Assembly (NCBI RefSeq): GCF_900113635.1
Contig: NZ_FOQA01000007.1
Location: 62,001-126,000, forward strand
Origin: Tindallia magadiensis
GTDB lineage: Bacteria; Bacillota; Clostridia; Peptostreptococcales; Tindalliaceae
Direction of reading: 5' to 3'
DNA length: 64,000 bases
Position numbers and translations under genes: made by a program
Part shown: piece after piece, positions 27,495 to 36,362 of the stretch
How positions within the stretch are numbered: position 1 is the stretch's first letter
Layout of the letters: each line of letters begins with the position of its first letter
The notes under the pieces: generated by a model
The model's database searches: none
What the model saw: only the letters and a program-made list of their open reading frames with translations
What the model was told of the DNA's origin: nothing

Positions 27495-28565
27495 ATGAAA
27501 TATATTATTAGTGGCGGTGGCACTGGTGGACATATATATCCAGCTATTGCAATTGCTGATGAGATAAGAAAAAGAGATGGGGAAGCAGATATTTTATTTG
27601 TTGGTGCTAAAGATCGACTGGAATGCCAACTGGTTCCATCTGCAGGGTATCAGATAAGGGTAATACCGATATCTTACTTGAAGCGGAAGATTTCTGTTCA
27701 TAATATTAAAAGTGCAGCGATGCTGTTGCGAGGGCTAGTTGCTGTGAAAAAAATAATTGAAGAGTTTAAGCCAGACTACGTTATTGGAACGGGCGGATAT
27801 GTTTCTGCTCCAGTGGTTTATGTGGCAGCAAAAAAAGGGATTTTTACATTAATCCATGAGCAAAACGCCTATCCCGGACTAACGAATAGATTTCTAAACA
27901 AGCATGTTTCAGTAGTTGCCTTAAGTTTTCAGGAAGCAGCTCAATACCTTAAAAGGAAAGATAACCTTACGTTAACCGGAAACCCTATTCGGGAGGCATA
28001 TTACACGTTGAGTCGAGAAAAAGCAAGGAGTTACTTCCCTGAATTTGAGAACCGAAAAATGGTATTGGTGTCTGGGGGGAGTGGTGGATCTTTATTAATT
28101 AATAATGCGGTTATATCCTTACTCAAAAATAAAAAGAATCTTGGTTATTCTTTTTATTGGGCAACGGGAAAAGCTCATTATGAAAATGTTATAAGAAAAT
28201 TGGATGAAGAAAAAATTTCTCATTCAATGCATGTTATAGTACCGTATATTGACACAATGCCGGAAGCTCTTATAGCAAGCGATCTTGTTATTGGAAGTGC
28301 GGGAGCTATTACAATTGCAGAGATTCAAGCGGCAAATCGCTATGCTGTATTGATACCGAAAGCATATACCGCAGGGAATCATCAAGAAAAAAATGCGCTC
28401 TTACTTGAAAAATCAGGTCAGGCTACGGTCATTAAAGAAAAAGATTTAAATCCTGAAACCTTACATGAATCTATTGTAAATGGTTTGATACCAACAAATC
28501 AAATTACTCAAGAGGTGCCGCTCAAACTTCCAGTTGAACAGATTGTGGAAAAACTAGGCATATAG
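27495..28565 (+). CDS. murG: UDP-GlcNAc:lipid I GlcNAc transferase
   Basis: Peripheral membrane GT28 enzyme that converts lipid I to lipid II. The N-terminal GGGTGGHIYPAIAIA loop (residues 7-21) and the C-terminal GSAGAITIAEI and GNHQEKNA motifs bind donor and acceptor. The frame extends upstream to 27435, but the CAGGAGGATAAT site fits ATG 27495 exactly (356 residues). It begins one base after the ftsW stop. There is no murB or murC between it and divIB, unlike in bacilli. Confidence 0.95.
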   Translation: MKYIISGGGTGGHIYPAIAIADEIRKRDGEADILFVGAKDRLECQLVPSAGYQIRVIPISYLKRKISVHNIKSAAMLLRGLVAVKKIIEEFKPDYVIGTGGYVSAPVVYVAAKKGIFTLIHEQNAYPGLTNRFLNKHVSVVALSFQEAAQYLKRKDNLTLTGNPIREAYYTLSREKARSYFPEFENRKMVLVSGGSGGSLLINNAVISLLKNKKNLGYSFYWATGKAHYENVIRKLDEEKISHSMHVIVPYIDTMPEALIASDLVIGSAGAITIAEIQAANRYAVLIPKAYTAGNHQEKNALLLEKSGQATVIKEKDLNPETLHESIVNGLIPTNQITQEVPLKLPVEQIVEKLGI

Positions 28566-28631
28566 TCGCATTGTCATTAAGCACATCTGTTGTAGATAAT
28601 GTTACGATAACATGTGGGGTGGGATTTCTTA

Positions 28632-29414
28632 ATGACTCAACAAAAATACCGAAAGAAAAACAAACGGTCTTGTTTGATCACTTTATGCTTAATTCTATTG
28701 GTCATACTTGTCGTAGGTGGAGGAACTTATTACATAGTATTTGAATCATCCTTATTTACAGTGAAAAGTATCGAGGTACAAGGATTAGACTCCATTGATC
28801 AAGAGGTAATTGAAAGTTTCTCTCGAATTCAAGTTGGTGATAATTTATTTAAATTAAGGACCAAACAAATAGAAGATCAAATAGAAGACCATCCTTATGT
28901 AAAAGAAGCTAATGTTAAAAGAAAAGGGATTAGCCGTATAAATATTGTTGTCAGAGAAAGGCAAGAATATGCTATAATACCATATATGGGTTCTTTTATA
29001 TATTTAGATAGAGAACAAGTTGTATTAAGAGTATCTGATGGTGTTATTGATGAAAATCTTAGTATTGTTACAGGTGTTGAATTTGAAAGTTTTCATATTG
29101 GAAAACCCGTTTCAGTAAAAAATCAGGAAATACTTGATACTGCTTATGAGGTTCTTATTGCGGCCCAAGAAGCCGAAATGATGGATCATATTTCTGAAAT
29201 CCATATTACAGAAGCTCAAGAAGTGAGGTTAATAACATTTAATGGAATAGAAGTTCTCATGGGAAAAATTGATCAGCCGGCTTACTCAGTGCTGGCGTTA
29301 AAAGAAGCGCTTATAACGCTTCATACTCGTGGTATGGATAATGTGATTTTAGATATGCGTTATGAAGATCATATTACGGTGCGCCCAAGAGTACGTCAGG
29401 AGGAAGAAGAATGA
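28632..29414 (+). CDS. divIB: Cell division protein DivIB/FtsQ
   Basis: Bitopic divisome protein that bridges FtsL-DivIC and the septal synthase. It has a basic N-terminus, one transmembrane helix (about 16-39) and a POTRA domain beginning at FTVKSIEVQGLDSI, then a beta domain. The frame allows GTG 28614, but GGGGTGGGA (28616-28624) suits ATG 28632 (260 residues). The stop overlaps the next gene by four bases. A 66-base gap to murG lacks a clear terminator. Confidence 0.9.
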   Translation: MTQQKYRKKNKRSCLITLCLILLVILVVGGGTYYIVFESSLFTVKSIEVQGLDSIDQEVIESFSRIQVGDNLFKLRTKQIEDQIEDHPYVKEANVKRKGISRINIVVRERQEYAIIPYMGSFIYLDREQVVLRVSDGVIDENLSIVTGVEFESFHIGKPVSVKNQEILDTAYEVLIAAQEAEMMDHISEIHITEAQEVRLITFNGIEVLMGKIDQPAYSVLALKEALITLHTRGMDNVILDMRYEDHITVRPRVRQEEEE

Positions 29415-30142
29415 AAGAGCTAAAAGGGAAAATAGCTATTGGTATTATTTGTGCGTTACTAGGTCTGATTGTTTCTATGCAAATTAAGTCTGTAAGAGAA
29501 GTTGCCGGAGGAGGCTTTCTTTCGACACAACAAGCACAAAAAATGGCGTCAGAGTTAAGGAATCTTCGGACAGAAAAAGACCAGTTAACAGAAGAGCTTA
29601 TTGATCTTGAAAATCGTTTAAGAGATTATGAAATTTCTGAGGCTGATGAAAATCTGATGATTAAAAACCTTAAAAATGATCTGTTAAGATATCAACTTTT
29701 AGCAGGCTATATAGAAGGAAAAGGCCCCGGTGTAATGATTGAAGTGAGCGATCCTCCATCAGCCTTTAATCAGACAGAATCAGAAAGTTTTATTATGTAC
29801 AACTATGAGATTATACTTGCTTTAATCAATACACTGAATGCGGCAGGTGCAGAAGCAATATCGATTAATGAACAACGATATGTTGCAACAACAGAAGTGT
29901 ATTACTCCAATAATGCACTATATATAAATGATGTGGCAACATCGGCGCCATATACGATTAAAGCCATAGGAAATCCGGAGACGCTTGAAGCAGCTTTAAA
30001 TATGAGATATGGCATTGTATGGGATATGAGAAATTACGATAACCTGCAGGTGAGCGTAGAAAAAAAGCAAGATATTACGATGCCAAGGTACAATAGAGTC
30101 TATGAATTTGAATATGCAAGACCTTTAGAAATGATAGAATAA
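29411..30142 (+). CDS. DUF881 family protein, first copy (YlxW-like)
   Basis: A 243-residue membrane-anchored protein: N-terminal transmembrane helix (about 7-24), a coiled coil (about 40-85) and a C-terminal DUF881 domain with the GPGVMIEV and AGAEAISINEQRY motifs and the IKAIGNPETLEAAL ending. In Bacillus the homolog ylxW lies between divIB and ftsA. The biochemical function is unknown; genomic position ties it to division. A tandem paralog follows. Confidence 0.88.
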   Translation: MKELKGKIAIGIICALLGLIVSMQIKSVREVAGGGFLSTQQAQKMASELRNLRTEKDQLTEELIDLENRLRDYEISEADENLMIKNLKNDLLRYQLLAGYIEGKGPGVMIEVSDPPSAFNQTESESFIMYNYEIILALINTLNAAGAEAISINEQRYVATTEVYYSNNALYINDVATSAPYTIKAIGNPETLEAALNMRYGIVWDMRNYDNLQVSVEKKQDITMPRYNRVYEFEYARPLEMIE

Positions 30143-30158
30143 CAACCTGGTAGGAGCG

Positions 30159-30893
30159 ATGATGATGCAAAGTTTTTTTGGGAAAAGTATTTTACTCGTC
30201 ATCAGTATAGTGATTGGCTTAATATTAGCGATTCAAGTCAAAAATCTAGATGATGATTATCGCTTTATCAGTGTTAAGACAATCAGTGATCTCAATACAG
30301 CAATTAGACAGGAAAAAGAAGAAATTGATCATCTCAAAGAATTAATAGATCAGCAAGAAAAACGACTAAGAGAATATCAATTAGCAATAGCTTCCGAGGG
30401 TAGTATAGATGAAATACTGATGCAAGATATTGAACATATGAGAATGAGAAGTGGTCATTATGATCTGGAAGGACCAGGAGTAATTGTAGTACTGATGGAC
30501 AGTGAAAGAGAACTATACACAGGAGAAAATCCTAATAATGTTATTGTCCATGATGAAGATGTGCTTAGAATTGTTAATGATCTCAAGATAGCCGGAGCGG
30601 AAGCTCTTTCTATTAACGGACAAAGATACTTAAACACTTCAGAAATCCAGTGCACTGGTCCAACGATCACCATCAATCAGATGACTTACGCACAGCCCTT
30701 TGTTATTAAAGCGATAGGAAACCCAGACACACTAAATGCGGCCATTAAAGCGCCGGGAACATATTCCAGAGAAATAAAAGAAGTGTTTGGCATACAGGTT
30801 GAATCGCATATAAGTGAAAGAATAAGGATACCGAAGTTTCAAGGGAATTTTACACTACACTATGTTACAGCTAAGGATGGTGAAAACCAGTGA
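30159..30893 (+). CDS. DUF881 family protein, second copy
   Basis: A paralog of the preceding gene with the same layout: transmembrane helix (about 8-25), coiled coil (about 45-75) and DUF881 domain (GPGVIVVLMD, AGAEALSINGQRY, IKAIGNPDTLNAAI). The two are clearly related but well diverged, so the duplication is old. It is 16 bases after the first copy and overlaps sbp by four bases. Function unknown. Confidence 0.88.
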   Translation: MMMQSFFGKSILLVISIVIGLILAIQVKNLDDDYRFISVKTISDLNTAIRQEKEEIDHLKELIDQQEKRLREYQLAIASEGSIDEILMQDIEHMRMRSGHYDLEGPGVIVVLMDSERELYTGENPNNVIVHDEDVLRIVNDLKIAGAEALSINGQRYLNTSEIQCTGPTITINQMTYAQPFVIKAIGNPDTLNAAIKAPGTYSREIKEVFGIQVESHISERIRIPKFQGNFTLHYVTAKDGENQ

Positions 30894-31261
30894 TCATAAT
30901 AGCCATTATAGGATTGATAATAGGAATTGTACTGGGATTGTATTTACCGGTCAGTTATCCTGCCGCATTATCGCTTTACATATCGGTTGCGATCCTAGCT
31001 TCTTTAGACTCTGTTTTTGGGGGATTTAGGGCTAGTCTTGAAAATAAATTTGATACGGAAATTTTCGTAACAGGCTTTTTTAGTAATGCCATTTTAGCTG
31101 CTTTCTTAGCTTATATTGGTGACAAGTTGGGGGTGCCATTATATTATGCAGCTGTATTTGCTTTTGGGGGCAGGTTGTTTCAAAACTTTGCCACAATAAG
31201 AAGACATCTGATTAACCGAATACATCATGAGTCAGCACATGAATCGCAAAATAACAACTAA
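30890..31261 (+). CDS. sbp: Small basic protein, DUF1290 family (Sbp/YlxX)
   Basis: A 123-residue membrane protein with about four hydrophobic segments, matching the DUF1290 small-basic-protein family found next to DUF881 genes before ftsA-ftsZ in Firmicutes. Start is GTG 30890, overlapping the DUF881 stop. Function is not established. The next gene is ftsZ, with no ftsA between. Confidence 0.88.
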   Translation: MIIIAIIGLIIGIVLGLYLPVSYPAALSLYISVAILASLDSVFGGFRASLENKFDTEIFVTGFFSNAILAAFLAYIGDKLGVPLYYAAVFAFGGRLFQNFATIRRHLINRIHHESAHESQNNN

Positions 31262-31360
31262 CTCATAACCGTTTGTTCGTGGTGTATAAACATAAAGAGT
31301 TAGATGATTCTGAAACAAATAGTTCAATAACTATTGAATCCAAGATGGGGAGGGAATGCT

Positions 31361-32479
31361 GTGTTAGAATTTGATATGGACATGGATAGCGTTGCGCAAA
31401 TAAAAGTGATAGGTGTTGGTGGAGGCGGTAATAATGCTGTAAACCGTATGATTGATGCCGGGATGAAAGGCGTTGAGTTTATTGCTGTGAATACAGATAA
31501 ACAAGCATTATTAACATCAAAAGCTGAGCAAAAACTTCAAATAGGAGAAAAACTGACAAAAGGACTCGGAGCTGGAGCTAACCCTGAAATCGGTCACAAA
31601 GCGGCTGAAGAAAGTCGTGATGATATTGCGAAACTTTTGAAGGGAGCCGATATGGTTTTTGTTACCTCTGGCATGGGTGGTGGAACCGGAACGGGAGCTG
31701 CACCTGTTGTTGCTGAGATTGCTAGAGAAATGAATATTTTAACCGTGGGAGTTGTAACAAAACCCTTTACCTTTGAAGGAAAAAGAAGGTGGAAACATGC
31801 TGAACAGGGAATAAAAGACCTAAAAGATCGTGTTGATACCTTGGTTTCGATACCGAATGATCGATTGCTTCAAGTAATAGAAAAGAAAACATCTATTATT
31901 GAAGCTTTTCGTCTTGCTGATGATGTACTACGGCAAGGCGTGCAGGGGATTTCTGATCTTATTGATGATGCAGGATTAGTAAATTGTGATTTTGCAGATG
32001 TCAAAACAATTATGTTTGATCAAGGCCTTGCGCATATGGGTATTGGAAGATCCTCTGGTGAAAATCGAGCTACAGAGGCAGCTAAACAAGCCATTCAAAG
32101 TCCTTTACTGGAAACATCTATTGTTGGAGCCAGAGGGGTTCTTATTAATATTACTGGTAGCTCTAACTTAAGCTTATTCGAGGTTCATGAAGCAGCCGAA
32201 ATGGTTTCTCAGGAAGCAGACGAAGATGCAAACATTATTTTTGGTGCTGTTATTAATGAAGCAATGCAAGATGAAATACAGATTACTGTTATTGCAACTG
32301 GTTTCGACGAAGAACGCCGAAAAGATGAGTTTGTAATAAAAGGCAAAAAAACCAAGAACGAGAGTACATCAGAAAAAGAAATAAAAACAGAAGCAAAGGA
32401 AGAAGAGGAACTATTGCCAGCAGATGAACCACAAAGTGATGAATTAGATATACCAGTCTTTTTAAGAAAGAAAAATTAA
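31361..32479 (+). CDS. ftsZ: Cell division protein FtsZ
   Basis: Tubulin-like GTPase that forms the Z ring. The N-terminal [12 protein letters not shown] nucleotide loop, the signature [11 protein letters not shown] and the T7-loop [11 protein letters not shown] are intact. A charged linker (about 320-360) leads to the conserved C-terminal peptide DIPVFLRKK that docks FtsA/SepF. The frame runs from TTG 31334, but GGGGAGGG (31347-31354) fits GTG 31361 (372 residues). The 100-base gap after sbp may hold a promoter. Confidence 0.96.
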   Translation: MLEFDMDMDSVAQIKVIGVGGGGNNAVNRMIDAGMKGVEFIAVNTDKQALLTSKAEQKLQIGEKLTKGLGAGANPEIGHKAAEESRDDIAKLLKGADMVFVTSGMGGGTGTGAAPVVAEIAREMNILTVGVVTKPFTFEGKRRWKHAEQGIKDLKDRVDTLVSIPNDRLLQVIEKKTSIIEAFRLADDVLRQGVQGISDLIDDAGLVNCDFADVKTIMFDQGLAHMGIGRSSGENRATEAAKQAIQSPLLETSIVGARGVLINITGSSNLSLFEVHEAAEMVSQEADEDANIIFGAVINEAMQDEIQITVIATGFDEERRKDEFVIKGKKTKNESTSEKEIKTEAKEEEELLPADEPQSDELDIPVFLRKKN

Positions 32480-32522
32480 AAAAGGCACAGAATATTACAT
32501 CTGGAAACAGGTAAGAAAGTAG

Positions 32523-33011
32523 GTGTTTGTGCTGAATTGTCCATTTTGCGGAAAATTTGATTCAAAAGTAATTGATTCTAGACCGACGGACGAAGGGCAA
32601 GCTATTAGAAGAAGACGTGAGTGTAATGAATGTCAAAAGAGATTTACTACTTACGAAAAAGTGGAAGAAATTCCGTTAATTGTCATTAAAAAATCTGGTA
32701 ATCGAGAACCCTTTAATCGAAATAAGTTGATGAAGGGGGTTATAAGAGCTTGCGAAAAAAGGCCGGTGCCCCTCAAATCAATAGAATATATTGTTGAAGA
32801 AATTGAGAAACAATTGCAAAATGATATGGTTAAAGAGGTTCAGACAGAGGTAATAGGTAATATGGTGATGAATCGGCTAAAAGATTTGGATGAAGTAGCC
32901 TATGTGAGATTTGCTTCTGTTTATAGAGAGTTTAAGGATTTGAATACTTTTATGGAAGAATTAACAAAGATTTTGAAAGAGAAAAAGATTGATCTTGACA
33001 ACTCATCATAA
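32523..33011 (+). CDS. nrdR: Transcriptional repressor NrdR
   Basis: Represses ribonucleotide reductase genes according to dATP/ATP level. The N-terminal zinc ribbon uses Cys6, Cys9, Cys34 and Cys37, and an ATP-cone domain follows (about 50-140). The first possible start is GTG 32523; GTG 32529 in the same frame gives the more usual MLNCPFC start and could be the true one. No nrd operon is in the window. Confidence 0.92.
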   Translation: MFVLNCPFCGKFDSKVIDSRPTDEGQAIRRRRECNECQKRFTTYEKVEEIPLIVIKKSGNREPFNRNKLMKGVIRACEKRPVPLKSIEYIVEEIEKQLQNDMVKEVQTEVIGNMVMNRLKDLDEVAYVRFASVYREFKDLNTFMEELTKILKEKKIDLDNSS

Positions 33012-33027
33012 AAATGATGAGTTTGTC
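32997..33027 (+). terminator. Hairpin at the end of nrdR
   Basis: GACAACTCATCAT pairs with ATGATGAGTTTGTC across an AAAA loop, with the nrdR stop inside it. The downstream T run is weak (GTGTTTA), so termination may be partial before the DUF512 gene. Confidence 0.65.
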
Positions 33028-33050
33028 GTGTTTATAGTAATAGAGGAATA

Positions 33051-34484
33051 TTGGAGTGTGAATCATTGGAAAAAAAAGGAAAAAATATTATTAAACACAT
33101 AGAGCCAGGCAGTATTGCTGAGGAAATGGGTGTACTACCTGGGGACTTTCTTATTAAAATTAATCAACAGCTAATTGAAGATAGGTTAGATTATGAATTT
33201 TTATCAGCGGATGATTTTTTAGAGGTAGAATTAGAAAAATCGGATGGTACCCAGTGGGTATTGGAAATAGAAAAGGAAGTAGATGAAGAGCTAGGCATTA
33301 TTTTTACGAACGAAGAAGCGGACAAAACAAAACAATGCCATAATAAATGCATCTTTTGCTTTATTGATCAAATGCCTCCAGGCATGAGGGAGAGTCTTTA
33401 TGTTAAAGATGACGATGCTAGATTATCTTTTTTGCAAGGGAATTATATCACGTTAACAAATTTGACAGAGAAAAATATTGATAAAATAATACGTTATAGA
33501 ATTAGTCCTCTTAACATATCGGTTCACACAACGGATCCAGAACGGCGCATTCAAATGCTAAATAATCGGTTTGCAGGAAACGTATCAAGCCTTTTGGATA
33601 AATTTCATAACAATCATATTTCTATGAACCTTCAGATTGTGCTTTGTCCCGGATGGAATGATGGAGAGGTGCTGGATCAAACCTTACAGGACTTTAAGAA
33701 AATAATTCATTCGGTTGTGAGTATTGCTATTGTTCCTGTTGGAAAAACAAAATTCCGAGATGGTTTACCGGAAACTGGTTCTGTAACAAAAGAAATTGCT
33801 AAAAAAACACTTAATCAAATTAGTCAATGGCAAAATGTATATAGAGAAATGACGGGTGAAAAAAAAGTATATGCATCAGATGAACTATATCTTAATGCGA
33901 GTGAAGATCTTCCGGAAGCCTCATTCTATGATTCTTTTTCTCAGTTAGAAAATGGTGTAGGGATGATGGCGCTTTTCAAAAAGAATTTCAGTGATTATTT
34001 GAAGAAAATGCCACTTATTAGAAAAAAAGAACCAATAAAAATTTGTGTGGCAACTGGAACCTTGGCAGCAGAATACATCAATAAAATAACAAAAGAATTA
34101 GAACGAAAAGTTTTAGGTCTGAAAATAGAGGTATTCCCCATAGAGAATAATTTTTTCGGAAAAACAATAACCGTAAGTGGGCTTATTACCGGAAGAGATC
34201 TTATAGAGCAATTAAAAAATCAATCTTTAGGAAACCATCTTGTAATACCTGAGAATATGCTTCGTGAAAGCGAGAACATATTTCTAGATGATATCACAAC
34301 CGATGATGTTTCTACAGAGTTAGGAGTAGCCGTGATGGCTTGTCCAATAGATGGTATTGCATTTATTAGAAAAATATTGAGGATTTCAGCATTGAATCCT
34401 AAGATCAGGAGTGTTGAGAAAAATGGCAAAACCCATTGTTGCAGTAGTAGGTCGTCCCAATGTAGGAAAATCAACCTTTTTTAA
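33051..34484 (+). CDS. DUF512 protein with PDZ and radical-SAM-like domains
   Basis: A 477-residue protein of the DUF512 family. It has an N-terminal PDZ-like segment (IEPGSIAEEMGVLPGDFLIK, about 17-36) and a CHNKCIFC cluster (Cys96, Cys100, Cys103) with the radical-SAM CxxxCxxC spacing. A long domain with conserved TGT and NxxFG (NNFFGKTITVSGL) motifs follows. It is common next to der in Clostridia; no reaction is known. TTG 33051 is taken as start; TTG 33066 is an alternative. The last ~20 codons run 62 bases into der in another frame, and the final residues (SSRSSQCRKINLF) look like read-through rather than conserved sequence. Confidence 0.85.
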   Translation: MECESLEKKGKNIIKHIEPGSIAEEMGVLPGDFLIKINQQLIEDRLDYEFLSADDFLEVELEKSDGTQWVLEIEKEVDEELGIIFTNEEADKTKQCHNKCIFCFIDQMPPGMRESLYVKDDDARLSFLQGNYITLTNLTEKNIDKIIRYRISPLNISVHTTDPERRIQMLNNRFAGNVSSLLDKFHNNHISMNLQIVLCPGWNDGEVLDQTLQDFKKIIHSVVSIAIVPVGKTKFRDGLPETGSVTKEIAKKTLNQISQWQNVYREMTGEKKVYASDELYLNASEDLPEASFYDSFSQLENGVGMMALFKKNFSDYLKKMPLIRKKEPIKICVATGTLAAEYINKITKELERKVLGLKIEVFPIENNFFGKTITVSGLITGRDLIEQLKNQSLGNHLVIPENMLRESENIFLDDITTDDVSTELGVAVMACPIDGIAFIRKILRISALNPKIRSVEKNGKTHCCSSRSSQCRKINLF

Positions 34485-35748
34485 TCGAATAGCAGGTAGA
34501 AGAATTTCGATTGTTGAAGATACCCCAGGGGTGACACGTGATCGTATCTATGCTGAGGTAGAATGGCTTCGCTATCAGTTTACGATGATTGATACAGGAG
34601 GTTTAGAACCAGCATCAGAAGAGCCTATACCACGACAAATGAGAAATCAGGCTGAATTGGCGATGGAGATGGCAGATGTTATCCTTTTTATGGTGGACGG
34701 AAGAGCCGGGTTAACAGTACAAGATAGAGAAGTAGCTGATATGCTTCGGAAAAATAATAAGCCGGTGTTATTAGTACTAAACAAAGTGGATACCAACAAT
34801 CAATCAGAACACTTCTATGATTTTTACGAACTTGGTATTGGAGATCCAATAGAGATTTCTTCAGAATTAAGTTTAGGCATAGGTGACTTGTTGGATGAAG
34901 TGGTGAAACATTTCCCGGATACCGATGAAGAACACCAGGATGGTGACTCAATACGTGTAACTGTGATTGGAAGACCAAACGTAGGAAAATCATCGTTGAT
35001 CAACCGAATACTGGGAGAAGAACGTGTTATTGTCAGTGATATAGCAGGCACAACAAGAGATGCGATTGATACGCCGTTTAGTCATGATGATCAAAAATAT
35101 GTATTTATTGATACGGCAGGATTAAGAAGAAAGAGTAAAATTCATAGCAATGTGGAGCATTATAGTGTCATTCGTGCTATTGCGGCTATTGAGCGATCAG
35201 ATGTGTGTATTTTAATGATTGATGCTCAAGAAGGTGTTACGGAGCAAGATAAAAGAGTGGCAGGTTTAAGTCATGATAATGGTAGGGCTTTAATTATTCT
35301 GGTGAATAAATGGGACTTAATTGAAAAAGATAATAAAACAACAAATAAATTTTTAAAAGATATTCGTAGAGAACTAGGGTTTTGTCAGTACGCACCAGTA
35401 GTTTTTGTTTCTGTACTTAATGGTCAACGAATCAATAAGATTCTTCCTATGATTCAACATGTTTCTAATCAACATACTATGAGAGTGCAAACAGGCGTGT
35501 TGAATGAGGTCATAGCGGAAGCAACACTGATGAACCAACCACCTTCCGATAAAGGAAAAAGACTTAAAATTTATTATGGAACACAGGTATCTGTACGACC
35601 TCCTACTTTTGTATTGTTTGTTAATGATAAAGAATTAATGCACTTCTCCTATCTTCGATATATCGAAAATAAAATCAGAGAAAGTTTTAGCTTTGAAGGA
35701 ACGCCGATTAAAATGATTTGCCGAGAAAAACCTGGAGGAAACAGATGA
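34423..35748 (+). CDS. der: Ribosome-assembly GTPase Der (EngA)
   Basis: A double GTPase needed for 50S subunit maturation. Two G domains in tandem carry P-loops GRPNVGKSTFF (about residue 10) and GRPNVGKSSLI (about 184), with a KH-like C-terminal domain. The GTG at 34411 is in frame, but ATG 34423 gives the conserved MAKPIVAVVGRPN start (441 residues). The start lies inside the DUF512 gene and the stop overlaps plsY, so the three are probably one transcript. Confidence 0.95.
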   Translation: MAKPIVAVVGRPNVGKSTFFNRIAGRRISIVEDTPGVTRDRIYAEVEWLRYQFTMIDTGGLEPASEEPIPRQMRNQAELAMEMADVILFMVDGRAGLTVQDREVADMLRKNNKPVLLVLNKVDTNNQSEHFYDFYELGIGDPIEISSELSLGIGDLLDEVVKHFPDTDEEHQDGDSIRVTVIGRPNVGKSSLINRILGEERVIVSDIAGTTRDAIDTPFSHDDQKYVFIDTAGLRRKSKIHSNVEHYSVIRAIAAIERSDVCILMIDAQEGVTEQDKRVAGLSHDNGRALIILVNKWDLIEKDNKTTNKFLKDIRRELGFCQYAPVVFVSVLNGQRINKILPMIQHVSNQHTMRVQTGVLNEVIAEATLMNQPPSDKGKRLKIYYGTQVSVRPPTFVLFVNDKELMHFSYLRYIENKIRESFSFEGTPIKMICREKPGGNR

Positions 35749-36362
35749 TGACCGCGTTTGCTATTATTCTTATTTCTTACGGAATTGGAACGATTTCACC
35801 AGCTTATTTACTTGTGAAGCTGTGGACAGGAAATGATATTCGTGAATATGGCAGTGGTAATGCAGGAACAACAAACGTAATGAGAATTTTAGGTGTCAAA
35901 GCGGCTGTTTTTGTGCTTTTGATGGATTTGTTCAAAGGCGTCATTGCTGTGTACTTAGGACGTTACATGGGAGGAGAAGCCTTAGCGGCTATGGCTGGTT
36001 TAGCGGCTGTTATTGGTCATAACTGGCCAGTTACAATGAAGTTAAAGGGAGGAAAAGGTGTTGCTACAAGCATTGGCGTGGGCTTAATGATTAATCCTTT
36101 CTATGTATGGATTTGTGTTGCTTTGTCAATTATTATTATCGCTTTTTCTAAATATGTTTCATTAGCATCCATAACGGCCATACCCTTGTGGACGGTTTTG
36201 TTAACAGTCACCGGTTCACCTATTGAGCATGTGACATTAGGTATAGCTTTAAGTTGCCTTGTAATTTATAGACATTATGCTAATATTATACGAATTTATA
36301 AAGGAACAGAAAATCGATTTTCATTAAAAACGAAACTTAGTAAAGAGGAGCGTTCAAAATGA
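35745..36362 (+). CDS. plsY: Glycerol-3-phosphate acyltransferase PlsY
   Basis: Membrane enzyme that acylates glycerol-3-phosphate from acyl-phosphate, the first step of phospholipid synthesis. Family motifs are SGNAGTTNVMR near residue 40 and the GHNWPVTMKLKGGKGVATS stretch near 96-114. There are about five membrane segments in 205 residues. GGAGGAAACAG fits ATG 35745, overlapping the der stop. It overlaps gpsA, which supplies its substrate. Confidence 0.94.
   Translation: MMTAFAIILISYGIGTISPAYLLVKLWTGNDIREYGSGNAGTTNVMRILGVKAAVFVLLMDLFKGVIAVYLGRYMGGEALAAMAGLAAVIGHNWPVTMKLKGGKGVATSIGVGLMINPFYVWICVALSIIIIAFSKYVSLASITAIPLWTVLLTVTGSPIEHVTLGIALSCLVIYRHYANIIRIYKGTENRFSLKTKLSKEERSK

Noticed and set aside
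31986-32171. Plus-strand 61-residue ORF inside ftsZ
   Set aside because: Alternate frame of ftsZ with no ribosome site or homology.
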